Assembly (NCBI RefSeq): GCF_024749045.1
Contig: NZ_CP087184.1
Span: forward strand, 6,324,001-6,388,000
Reading direction: 5' to 3'
DNA length: 64,000 nt
Source: Pseudomonas sp. B21-028
GTDB lineage: Bacteria > Pseudomonadota > Gammaproteobacteria > Pseudomonadales > Pseudomonadaceae
Shown: in pieces, positions 55,160 through 63,049 of the stretch
Position numbering within the stretch: position 1 is the first letter of the stretch
How the letters are laid out: every line of letters begins with the position of its first letter
Made by a program: the position numbers and the translations under genes
Notes under the pieces: generated by a model
Seen by the model: only the letters and a program-made list of their open reading frames with translations
Database searches by the model: none
Told to the model about the DNA's origin: nothing

Positions 55160-57445
55160 TTAAAGCGACGAATATTTCTTGCGCAGACGCTGACGGATCA
55201 GCTCGGCGACGGTGTTCATGATGAACGTGAACAACAGCAACACCAGCGCCGAGAGGAACAGCACGCGGTAATGGCTGCCGCCGACTTCCGATTCGGGCAT
55301 TTCCACCGCCACGTTGGCCGCCAGGGTCCGCAGGCCTTCGAACAGGTTCATTTCCATGACTGGAGTGTTGCCGGTGGCCATCAAGACGATCATGGTTTCG
55401 CCCACCGCGCGGCCCATGCCGATCATCAGCGCCGAGAAGATGCCCGGGCTGGCGGTGAGGATTACCACCCGGGTCATGGTCTGCCAAGGCGTGGCGCCCA
55501 GGGCCAGGGAGCCCAGGGTCAGGCCGCGAGGCACGCTGAACACGGCGTCCTCGGCGATGGAGTAGATGTTCGGGATCACCGCGAAGCCCATCGCCAGCCC
55601 CACCACCAGGGCGTTGCGCTGGTCGTAGGTGATGCCCAGGTCATGGGAGATCCACATGCGCATGTCGCCGCCGAAGAACCAGGCTTCCATGTACGGGCTC
55701 ATGTACAACGAGAGCCAGCCCACGAACAGGATCACCGGGATCAGCAGCGCACTTTCCCAGCCGTCCGGCACCCTCAGGCGAATAGACTCCGGCAGGCGGC
55801 TGAAGACAAAACCGGCCACCAGGATGCCAATCGGCAACAGCATCAGCAGACTGAAGATGCCCGGCAGGTGCCCTTCGACATAGGGCGCCAGGAACAGGCC
55901 GGCGAAGAAGCCGAGGATCACCGTCGGCATGGCTTCCATCAGTTCGATCACCGGCTTGACCTTGCGGCGCATGCCGGGGGCCATGAAGTACGCGGTGTAG
56001 ATGGCGGCGGCCACCGCCAGGGGAGCCGCCAGCAACATGGCGTAGAACGCGGCTTTCAGCGTACCGAAGGTCAGCGGCGACAGGCTCAGCTTGGGTTCGA
56101 AGTCGGTGTTGGCGGCGGTCGATTGCCAGACGTATTTTGGCTCATCGTAGTTCTCGTACCAGACCTTGCTCCACAACGCGCTCCAGGAAACTTCCGGGTG
56201 CGGGTTGTCCAGCGACAGCGGCTGCAGCTTGCCGCCCTGCTCCACGATCAGCCGGTTGGCCCGGGGCGACATGCCGAATATGCCCTGTCCGTCGACCACC
56301 TGGTCCACCAGCAATGTACGGTGGGCGGTGCTGTGGAACACACCCAGCTTGCCGGCGGCGTCGAGGGCGACGAAGCCTTTGCGGCGCTCTTCGGCAGTGA
56401 TCTCGACGATGGGCGCGGTGCCCATCTGGAAGGTGCGGATCTGCTTCAGGCGTTGCTCGCCGTCAGGATCCCGGGCCATGAACCACTGGGACAGACCGCC
56501 CTTGGAGTCGCCGACGATCAACGAGATCCCGCCCACCAGTTGGGTCGCAGTGGTCACCTGGGCGTCGGCGTTTTCCAGCAATTTGTAGCGCCCGTTGAGG
56601 CTCTTGTCCCGCAGGCTGAACACGTCGGCCTGGGCCCGGCCGTTGACCACATAGAGCCACTGCTGGCGCGGGTCGACAAAGATGTTCTTCACCGGCTCGG
56701 TCATCTGCGGCAGATCGATCCGCGTCTGCTCGCTGGTAACTTCACCGGTCATCATGTTTTCTTCGCTGGTGATCGACAGCACCTGCAACTGGGCGCCGCT
56801 GGAACCGGCGATCAGCAGGGTCGAATCGGTGGCGTTGAGGCTGACATGCTCCAGCGGCGCGCCCTGTTCATTCAGGGCGATAGGCGTTTCGCCATAAGGG
56901 TATTCGACGGCCGGACTGATGGTCTTCTTGCCGTCCGGGTAGCTGACCTTATACGTGTGACGGAACACCAGGGCCTGGCCATTGGACAGACCGATGGCCA
57001 CCAGCGGGCTGCCGGGCTGGTCTTCGCCAATGGATGTTACGCGGACACCGGCGGGCACCGGCAGGTCGACACGGCGCAACTCGGCACCGCTGTCGATGTT
57101 GTAGAACAACGCCTGGCCCTTGTCGGAAACCCGCATGACGACCTGGTTCTGTTCTTCGATGGCGATCATCAGCGGCTTGCCGGCATCCTGCATCCAGGCC
57201 GGGGTGATCGAGTCCTTGGCCGTCAGTTCCGCGCCCTGGAACAGGGGCAGCACCACGTAGGCGAGGAAAAAGAAGATCAAGGTAATGGCAGCCAGGACGG
57301 CAAGGCCGCCGACCAGAACGTACCAGCGGGTCAGGCGGTCCTTGAGCGCGCGGATACGGCGCTTGCGTTGCAGCTCAGGCGTATTGAAATCAATGCGCTT
57401 GGGAGGGGAAGTCGTAGTCATTGTGGAATTGGCCAGATCATTCAT
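55160..57445 (-). CDS. pstC: Phosphate ABC transporter permease PstC
   Basis: A 761-residue permease with an N-terminal helix (~38-65), a large periplasmic domain with beta-propeller-like repeats (~70-420) and a permease domain at the C-terminus (MAPGMRRKVKPVIELMEAMP, EDAVFSVPRGLTLGSLALG). The start is ambiguous: ATG 57445 has AGGG 7 bases before, but a Pho box ends only 22 bp upstream, so a promoter built on it would start transcription almost at this codon; ATG 57421 is the alternative. Confidence 0.92.
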   Translation of the reverse strand: MNDLANSTMTTTSPPKRIDFNTPELQRKRRIRALKDRLTRWYVLVGGLAVLAAITLIFFFLAYVVLPLFQGAELTAKDSITPAWMQDAGKPLMIAIEEQNQVVMRVSDKGQALFYNIDSGAELRRVDLPVPAGVRVTSIGEDQPGSPLVAIGLSNGQALVFRHTYKVSYPDGKKTISPAVEYPYGETPIALNEQGAPLEHVSLNATDSTLLIAGSSGAQLQVLSITSEENMMTGEVTSEQTRIDLPQMTEPVKNIFVDPRQQWLYVVNGRAQADVFSLRDKSLNGRYKLLENADAQVTTATQLVGGISLIVGDSKGGLSQWFMARDPDGEQRLKQIRTFQMGTAPIVEITAEERRKGFVALDAAGKLGVFHSTAHRTLLVDQVVDGQGIFGMSPRANRLIVEQGGKLQPLSLDNPHPEVSWSALWSKVWYENYDEPKYVWQSTAANTDFEPKLSLSPLTFGTLKAAFYAMLLAAPLAVAAAIYTAYFMAPGMRRKVKPVIELMEAMPTVILGFFAGLFLAPYVEGHLPGIFSLLMLLPIGILVAGFVFSRLPESIRLRVPDGWESALLIPVILFVGWLSLYMSPYMEAWFFGGDMRMWISHDLGITYDQRNALVVGLAMGFAVIPNIYSIAEDAVFSVPRGLTLGSLALGATPWQTMTRVVILTASPGIFSALMIGMGRAVGETMIVLMATGNTPVMEMNLFEGLRTLAANVAVEMPESEVGGSHYRVLFLSALVLLLFTFIMNTVAELIRQRLRKKYSSL

Positions 57446-57467
57446 GCGCACACCCTAGCGATCCTGT

Positions 57468-57485
57468 ATGACAGAAAGATGACAA
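57468..57485 (-). promoter_or_regulatory. Pho box upstream of pstC
   Basis: On the - strand TTGTCAT-CTTT-CTGTCAT, two 7-base half sites with a 4-base spacer, very close to the PhoB consensus. Confidence 0.82.
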
Positions 57486-57544
57486 TGCAGTGACGCAACA
57501 AATCCGCCACCCGTGGAAACTGGCAGCGGAGAGGAAATTAGTGT

Positions 57545-57633
57545 CTGTGGGAGCGGGCTTGCTCGCGAAGGGACCAGCATTCAACATCGATGCCGACTGA
57601 TCCACCGCATTCGCGAGCAAGCCCGCTCCCACA
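57545..57633. repeat. REP family A facing pair between pstS and pstC
   Basis: CTGTGGGAGCGGGCTTGCTC and its inverse, just after the pstS stop. It fits a role in ending or protecting the abundant pstS mRNA, separate from the pstC promoter. Confidence 0.92.
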
Positions 57634-57663
57634 AAGAGCCGGGCGTTGGCCCGGGCTCAGGTG

Positions 57664-58662
57664 TTACTGCTTGGCGACGTTGCCGCCTTCCGACAGACCC
57701 AGGTCAGCCAGCGCCTTGGCGGCTACTTTGGCTGGCAATGGGATGTAGCCATCCTTGACCACGACTTCCTGGCCTTGCTTGGACAGGACCAGCTTCACGA
57801 ACTCGGCTTCCAGCGGGGCCAGAGGCTTGTTCGGTGCCTTGTTGACGTACACGTAGAGGAAACGCGACAGCGGGTATTTGCCGTTCAGTGCGTTTTCTTC
57901 GGTGTCTTCGATGAACTCGGTGCCGCCTTTCTTGGCCAGGGCGACGGTTTTCACGCTGGCGGTCTTGTAGCCGATACCCGAGTAACCCACGCCGTTCAGC
58001 GAGGAGCTGATCGACTGCACGACCGAAGCCGAGCCAGGCTGTTCGTTGACGTTTGGCTTGTAGTCACCTTTGCACAGGGCTTCTTCCTTGAAGTAGCCAT
58101 AGGTGCCGGATACCGAGTTGCGACCGAACAGTTGGACCGGCTTGTTGGCCAGGTCACCGGTCACGCCCAGGTCGCCCCAGGTCTTGACGTCAGCCTTGGC
58201 GCCGCACAGGCGGGTGGACGAGAAGATCGCGTCGACCTGTTCCATGGTCAGGTGCTGGATCGGGTTGTCCTTGTGCACGAATACAGCCAGGGCGTCCACG
58301 GCAACCGGGATAGCGGTTGGCTTGTAGCCGTACTTCTGCTCGAAGGCCTGCAGTTCGTTGTCCTTCATCTTGCGGCTCATCGGGCCCAGGTTGGAGGTGC
58401 CCTCGGTGAGCGCGGGCGGCGCGGTGGAGGAACCGGCGGCCTGGATCTGGATGTTTACGTTCGGGTATTCCTTCTTGTAGTTCTCGGCCCACAAGGTCAT
58501 CAGGTTTGCCAGGGTATCGGAGCCGACGCTGGACAGGTTGCCCGACACACCAGTGGTCTTGGTGTAGCTCGGGATCGCAGGGTCAACAGCGGCAACCGCG
58601 TTGGCAGTCGCAACGCCAGCAGCGACAAAAGTCATTGCCGCCATCAAACGCTTCAGTTTCAT
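57664..58662 (-). CDS. pstS: Periplasmic phosphate-binding protein PstS
   Basis: A 332-residue type 2 binding protein that delivers phosphate to PstCA. A Sec signal peptide ([18 protein letters not shown]...) ends around ANAVAAV; phosphate-binding regions include [22 protein letters not shown] and [13 protein letters not shown]. Strong AGGAG before ATG 58662. It is separate from pstCAB-phoU, with its own Pho box. Confidence 0.96.
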   Translation of the reverse strand: MKLKRLMAAMTFVAAGVATANAVAAVDPAIPSYTKTTGVSGNLSSVGSDTLANLMTLWAENYKKEYPNVNIQIQAAGSSTAPPALTEGTSNLGPMSRKMKDNELQAFEQKYGYKPTAIPVAVDALAVFVHKDNPIQHLTMEQVDAIFSSTRLCGAKADVKTWGDLGVTGDLANKPVQLFGRNSVSGTYGYFKEEALCKGDYKPNVNEQPGSASVVQSISSSLNGVGYSGIGYKTASVKTVALAKKGGTEFIEDTEENALNGKYPLSRFLYVYVNKAPNKPLAPLEAEFVKLVLSKQGQEVVVKDGYIPLPAKVAAKALADLGLSEGGNVAKQ

Positions 58663-58738
58663 GCCTTACTCCTAGCAGATAGGGTGTGTTAAGTCGGCCA
58701 AGTATCGGTAAGCCGTGTGAACACTCTATGGCTGAAAT

Positions 58739-58756
58739 ATGACAATTGGATGAAAG
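58739..58756 (-). promoter_or_regulatory. Pho box upstream of pstS
   Basis: On the - strand CTTTCAT-CCAA-TTGTCAT, half sites spaced by 4, about 76 bp before pstS, with a TAGAGT -10-like element about 13 bp further. Confidence 0.75.
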
Positions 58757-58796
58757 GCCAGCATTGAGTTTTACAGGATGATTCGCAGAGTCCTCT

Positions 58797-58871
58797 ATCG
58801 CGAGCAGGCTAGCTCCCACAGGGTTTACGCGATGGCGCAGAACCATTGTGGGAGCGAGCCTGCTCGCGATG
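58797..58871. repeat. Two REP family A units, back-to-back order
   Basis: ATCGCGAGCAGGCTAGCTCC (58797-58820) and GTGGGAGCGAGCCTGCTCGC (from 58847). They face away from each other, unlike the other pairs, and lie between the MFS gene stop and the pstS Pho box. Confidence 0.85.
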
Positions 58872-58901
58872 AGGCCAGTAAAGTCGATGAAAAACGAACG
58901 G

Positions 58902-60200
58902 CTAGCGCCCCTTCTTCCACAGATAGCCACCCACCACCATCCCGACCCCACACAACACCGCCACATAATAAGCCGGCCCCATCGGGCTTTCCTTGAGCAG
59001 CAGGCTGACGATCATCGGCGTCAGGCCGCCGAAAACCGCGTAGGCCACGTTGTAGGAGAATGACAGGCCGCTGAAGCGCACCACCGGCGGGAAGGCCTTG
59101 ACCATGACGTAGGGCACCGCACCGATGGTGCCCACCAGCAGGCCGGTGAGGGCATACATCGGGAACAGCCACTGCGGATGGTCGGCCAGGTTGTGGTAGA
59201 AGGTCCAGGCACTGACCAGCAATGCGGCGCAACCGAAAACGAAGACCCGCCCCGCACCGAAGCGGTCCGCCAGGGCCCCTGCCAGGATGCAGCCGATGCT
59301 CAGCATCACGATCGCCACGCTGTTGGATTGCAAGGCAGTGGTCGGCGCGAAATGGTAGACCGTCTGCAAGACCGTCGGGGTCATCAGGATCAGCACCACG
59401 ATGGCGGCGGACAACAGCCAGGTCAGCAGCATGGAGATAACAATGGCACCGCGATGATCGCGCAGCACCGCGCGCAGCGGCACTTCTTCAGCCAGGGCCT
59501 TGCGCAGTTGCAGCTCGGCGAACACCGGGGTTTCGTGGAGCCACTGGCGCAGGTACACCGAAAAAAGGCCGAACACACCGCCCAGCAGAAACGGAATGCG
59601 CCAGGCGTAATCCGCCACTTCCACCGGCGTATAGAGGCTGTTGATCACGGTGGCCACCAAGGAACCCAGCAGGATCCCCGCCGTCAGGCCCGAGGTGAGC
59701 GTGCCGCAGGCATAACCGATGTGGCGCCCCGGAACGTGTTCGGAGACGAACACCCAGGCCCCCGGCACTTCACCGCCAATGGCCGCACCCTGGATCACCC
59801 GCATCAGCAACAGCAGGATCGGCGCCCACATGCCGATCTGCGCGTAGGTGGGCAACAGGCCCATGATCAGGGTGGGTACGGCCATCATGAAGATGCTCAG
59901 GGTGAACATCTTCTTGCGCCCCAGCAGGTCGCCGAAGTGCGCCATGACGATCCCGCCCAGGGGCCGGGCCAGGTAGCCGGCGGCAAAGATGCCGAACGTC
60001 TGCATCAGGCGCAGCCACTCGGGCATGTCGGCGGGGAAGAACAATTTGCCGACCACGGTGGCGAAGAACACGAAAATGATGAAATCGTAGAACTCCAGGG
60101 CGCCGCCCAGGGCGGACAGCGACAGGGTCTTGTAGTCGTTGCGGGTCAGCGGACGGGCGGGTTGCGCAGGGGCTGCCGTGCTCGAAGGCGCAGTGGTCAT
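58902..60200 (-). CDS. MFS transporter, metabolite:H+ symporter type
   Basis: A 432-residue membrane protein with twelve predicted helices. ALGGALEFYDFIIFVFFA in helix 1, the loop GDLLGRKKMF after helix 2, RVIQGAAIGGEVPGA in helix 4 and YACGTLTSGLTAGIL identify the MHS/ProP branch that imports organic acids or osmolytes. Start ATG 60200 (AGAGAAG before); upstream codons look non-coding. The substrate is unknown. PA5370 ortholog by position. Confidence 0.9.
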   Translation of the reverse strand: MTTAPSSTAAPAQPARPLTRNDYKTLSLSALGGALEFYDFIIFVFFATVVGKLFFPADMPEWLRLMQTFGIFAAGYLARPLGGIVMAHFGDLLGRKKMFTLSIFMMAVPTLIMGLLPTYAQIGMWAPILLLLMRVIQGAAIGGEVPGAWVFVSEHVPGRHIGYACGTLTSGLTAGILLGSLVATVINSLYTPVEVADYAWRIPFLLGGVFGLFSVYLRQWLHETPVFAELQLRKALAEEVPLRAVLRDHRGAIVISMLLTWLLSAAIVVLILMTPTVLQTVYHFAPTTALQSNSVAIVMLSIGCILAGALADRFGAGRVFVFGCAALLVSAWTFYHNLADHPQWLFPMYALTGLLVGTIGAVPYVMVKAFPPVVRFSGLSFSYNVAYAVFGGLTPMIVSLLLKESPMGPAYYVAVLCGVGMVVGGYLWKKGR

Positions 60201-60584
60201 GGCGAAGGCTTCTCTTATAGTCGGTTCTGCAACCCGCAAATCGGGGTTGAAGCAGTTCGGCACGATAGCAAATTGTTGGAAAAAGCACAGGGAGGCGCGT
60301 GATTCTCGGTCGAAATCAGAACCGGGTGGTCGTCTCGACGGCTATCGCCCGATATACTCGCTAGCTTGCGACACTCTGTAAGGGGTTGCTGTGCGAAAAC
60401 GTCGTTGGTGGTGCAGGGTTTGTAGGAGAAAACACCAGGGCCAGCCGGTTTCGCAGAGTCTCCCTTTAGCGCGCCTTTACGAAAAACGTGACGAACGCAC
60501 TGTGTTCGGGCTGAATCGTTTTTTACAAAGACGGCTATTCACCTGAAGTACAAGACAGCGTTACGGGTCAGAGGCACCCCCGGC
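60201..60584. other. 384-bp gap between the MFS and thioesterase genes
   Basis: Contains a TATACT -10-like element at 60353-60358 and a short reading frame at 60391-60546 described separately. No other structure seen. Confidence 0.6.
60391..60546 (+). CDS. Candidate 51-residue arginine-rich small protein
   Basis: A frame from GTG 60391 to TGA 60546, preceded by AAGGGG 5 bases before and by a TATACT element 33 bases before. The peptide starts MRKRRWWCRVCRRKHQGQPV and ends GLNRFLQRRLFT, with two Cys, many Arg/Lys and no known fold. It ends 38 bp before the thioesterase start, so it could be a leader peptide or independent small protein. Chance is possible in GC-rich DNA; coding is not proven. 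Confidence 0.35.
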   Translation: MRKRRWWCRVCRRKHQGQPVSQSLPLARLYEKRDERTVFGLNRFLQRRLFT

Positions 60585-60989
60585 ATGATAGAGCTCGAAC
60601 AAGAAGATCCAATCCCGCAAGGCGACCTTGCCTTGCAAATCACTGCGCTTCCCCGCGACACCAACGGTTTCGGCGATATCTTCGGTGGCTGGCTGGTGTC
60701 CCAGATGGACCTCGCCGGCACGGCAATGGCCAGCCGGGTAGCCGGCGGGCGCGTGGCGACCGTGGCGATCGATCGCATGGCGTTCCTGGTGCCAGTGGCC
60801 GTGGGCGCACAGCTGTCGTTCTACACCCAGACCCTGGAAATCGGCCGCAGCTCGATCCAGATGATGGTCGAGGTCTGGAGCGACGACCCGCTGTCCAGTG
60901 AGTGGCGCAAGGTGACCGAGGCGGTGTTCGTCTTCGTCGCCATCGACGGCAGTGGCCGCACCCGTTCGGTTCCGCCGCGCGCTCGTTAA
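60585..60989 (+). CDS. Acyl-CoA thioesterase (YciA-like hotdog fold)
   Basis: A 134-residue hotdog-fold thioesterase that hydrolyses acyl-CoA. TNGFGDIFGGWLVSQMDLAG carries the catalytic Asp, and the RVATVAIDRMAFLVPVAVGA segment is typical of YciA. Start ATG 60585. PA5371 ortholog by position. The mutarotase gene follows after 57 bp. Confidence 0.92.
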   Translation: MIELEQEDPIPQGDLALQITALPRDTNGFGDIFGGWLVSQMDLAGTAMASRVAGGRVATVAIDRMAFLVPVAVGAQLSFYTQTLEIGRSSIQMMVEVWSDDPLSSEWRKVTEAVFVFVAIDGSGRTRSVPPRAR

Positions 60990-61046
60990 ACGCGACGACC
61001 GTTTTGTGGTCCATTGCGGTTCCTGTTCCTGAACGAGGTTTGCAGT

Positions 61047-61946
61047 ATGCCCACGCCCAATGTCGAAGCCGTCAAACTGGATGAACTCAATGGCTGGCGT
61101 ATCCGTCACGGTCAAGCCGAGTTGCTGGTGGCCCAGCAAGGCGCGCATATCCTCAGCTATCAAGTGAATGGCCAACCGCCGCTGATCTGGCTCAACGACC
61201 AGGCGACCTTCAAGGCCGGCAAGAGCATCCGCGCCGGTGTGCCGGTGTGCTGGCCATGGTTCGGCAACCTGACCCGCAACCCCGACAGCGTCCAGGCCAT
61301 GCGCGTGAGCAACGAGCCGGCCACCGCCCATGGCCTGGTGCGGGCGATGGATTGGGAATTGAAAGGCATCGAGGCCGAGGGCGAAGGCCTGAAAATCGAG
61401 TTCGTACTGCCCTACCCCGAAAACGGCCTGGCGGGCTGGCCTCATCAGGTCGATCTGACGCTGACCATCGTGATGGACGCGCAACTGCACATCAGTCTCA
61501 CCAGCCATAACCGCGGCAGCGAAACCGTCAGCCTCAGCCAGGCGCTGCACAGCTATTTCGCCGTGAGCGACGTGCGCAACGTGCACGTCGAAGGCGTGGC
61601 CGGCTTGAACTACATCGAAACCCTGGACGACTGGAAAACCGCCATCCAGGCCGGCGACCTGCACTTTGCCGGCGAGACCGACCGTGTCTATCTCGATACC
61701 CCGGCGACACTGAGCATCGTCGACCCACATTGGGAACGACGGATCGAACTGACCAGCAGCGGCTCACGCTCGGCGGTGATCTGGAACCCCTGGACCGAAC
61801 GCGCCAAGGCCTTCAGCGACATGGCCGACGATGGCTGGCAGCGCATGCTGTGTATCGAGACGGCGAACGTGATGGACGATGTGGTGACGCTGTTGCCCGA
61901 GGCCAGTCATACCCTGGGCGTGAGCATCAGGAGCAAACCGCTCTAA
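61047..61946 (+). CDS. D-hexose-6-phosphate mutarotase (YeaD-like)
   Basis: A 299-residue aldose 1-epimerase-family enzyme that interconverts anomers of hexose 6-phosphates. HGQAELLVAQQGAHILSYQ at the start, AGVPVCWPWFG, and AHGLVRAMDWEL with the catalytic His are typical; LSQALHSYFAVSDVRNV follows. Start ATG 61047 with GAGG upstream; an upstream ATG would add 11 residues. Confidence 0.9.
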   Translation: MPTPNVEAVKLDELNGWRIRHGQAELLVAQQGAHILSYQVNGQPPLIWLNDQATFKAGKSIRAGVPVCWPWFGNLTRNPDSVQAMRVSNEPATAHGLVRAMDWELKGIEAEGEGLKIEFVLPYPENGLAGWPHQVDLTLTIVMDAQLHISLTSHNRGSETVSLSQALHSYFAVSDVRNVHVEGVAGLNYIETLDDWKTAIQAGDLHFAGETDRVYLDTPATLSIVDPHWERRIELTSSGSRSAVIWNPWTERAKAFSDMADDGWQRMLCIETANVMDDVVTLLPEASHTLGVSIRSKPL

Positions 61947-61962
61947 GCCCCATCACATCCCT

Positions 61963-62053
61963 CTGTGGGAGCGAGCCTGCTCGCGATAGCGATCTGTCAG
62001 CCACCATTACCTTGACTGATCCACCGCTATCGCGAGCAGGCTCGCTCCCACAA
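61963..62053. repeat. REP family A facing pair
   Basis: TGTGGGAGCGAGCCTGCTCG and its inverse between the converging mutarotase and DUF3299 genes. Confidence 0.92.
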
Positions 62054-62078
62054 GGGATCTGCGTCACGTCGATTTAAG

Positions 62079-62615
62079 CTACAAATCCGATTCCTGCACC
62101 ACCCTCACCTTCTCCGCATCCAGCGCATACGCCGCGCTCGCCAGGTCGTTGTCGACCTTTTCGATCTTCAGCGTGCCGGTCACCCACAGCGGCGTGTAGA
62201 TGTCGTCCAGCTTCAGGCCCTTGGGGTAGCGTACCAGCACCAGTTGGTTAGGCGGCGGTGGCGGGACGTGGATGCAGGCGCCGGGGTATGGCACCAGGAA
62301 GAACAACGTACCGCGGCCCTTGGCGTCGGTTTCCAGCGGCACCGGGTAGCCGCCGATGCGGATGTGCTTGTCGTTCATCGAGGCCACGGTCTTGGTCGAA
62401 TACATCACCGCCGGCAAGCCTTTGCTTTGCTTCAGGCCACCCTTGTTGGTGAAGGTGCCATTGGCTTCGGGGGAATTGTGGTCGATCTCGGGCATGGCCT
62501 CGAGGGCTTTCTGGTCCGACTTGGGCATCAGTTCGAGCCAGTCGGTTTCCGGCAGCTCGGCAGCATGGGCCAGGCCACTGCCCAGCAGAAGAAGGGTCAA
62601 CACTAGACGGCGCAT
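62079..62615 (-). CDS. DUF3299 periplasmic protein
   Basis: A 178-residue exported protein: signal peptide MRRLVLTLLLLGSGLAHA, then a DUF3299 domain with WLELMPKSDQKALEAMP, HIRIGGYPVPLE, FFLVPYPGACIHVPPPPPNQ and PLWVTGTLKIEK. Its role is unknown; relatives often lie near ABC-type export genes. ATG 62615 is chosen at the signal peptide; five residues more from TTG 62630 are possible. Confidence 0.85.
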   Translation of the reverse strand: MRRLVLTLLLLGSGLAHAAELPETDWLELMPKSDQKALEAMPEIDHNSPEANGTFTNKGGLKQSKGLPAVMYSTKTVASMNDKHIRIGGYPVPLETDAKGRGTLFFLVPYPGACIHVPPPPPNQLVLVRYPKGLKLDDIYTPLWVTGTLKIEKVDNDLASAAYALDAEKVRVVQESDL

Positions 62616-62703
62616 GAAAGGGCTCGGCAATGAGTGATGGATGGAACGCCGGGCATTCTAGCCCCCTGCGCGCGCCATGCGCAGAGGGCTTTGTCGCATT
62701 GAC

Positions 62704-62949
62704 TCAGTTTCTTTTGATCAGGCCGTAGATCACCAGCAACACGATCGCGCCGACCAGGGCGCCAATGAAACCGGCGCCTTGCCCGGCCTGGTAGATACCC
62801 AGGGCCTGGCCGCCATAGGTGGCTGCCAGCGAACCGCCGATACCGAGCAGGATGGTCATGATCCAGCCCATGCTGTCATCGCCCGGTTTCAGGAAGCGTG
62901 CCAGCAGGCCAACGATCAAGCCGATGAAGATGGTTCCGATGATTCCCAT
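62704..62949 (-). CDS. GlsB/YeaQ/YmgE family small membrane protein
   Basis: An 81-residue hydrophobic protein with three membrane helices (MGIIGTIFIGLIVGLLARFL, MGWIMTILLGIGGSLAATYG and FIGALVGAIVLLVIYGLI). Known as transglycosylase-associated or stress-related membrane proteins without a settled function. AAGGGGA 7 bases before ATG 62949. Confidence 0.9.
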   Translation of the reverse strand: MGIIGTIFIGLIVGLLARFLKPGDDSMGWIMTILLGIGGSLAATYGGQALGIYQAGQGAGFIGALVGAIVLLVIYGLIKRN

Positions 62950-63049
62950 GGCAATTCCCCTTTTAAGTGAGATAGCCAAAGCCTAGTCAGACTTTGGCAC
63001 CTTGCCATGAGAGAATCCGGCCGACGAATGGTTCCAATCGTGTTGCAGA

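Noticed and set aside
53318..57493. A 1391-codon frame on the + strand across pstA-pstC
   Set aside because: Antisense shadow produced by high GC at third positions of pst genes; His/Gln/Arg-rich with no family features.
3169..62053. The regularly recurring facing repeats as a CRISPR-like array
   Set aside because: They are dispersed single or paired units between genes, not tandem repeats with even spacers, and no cas gene is present.
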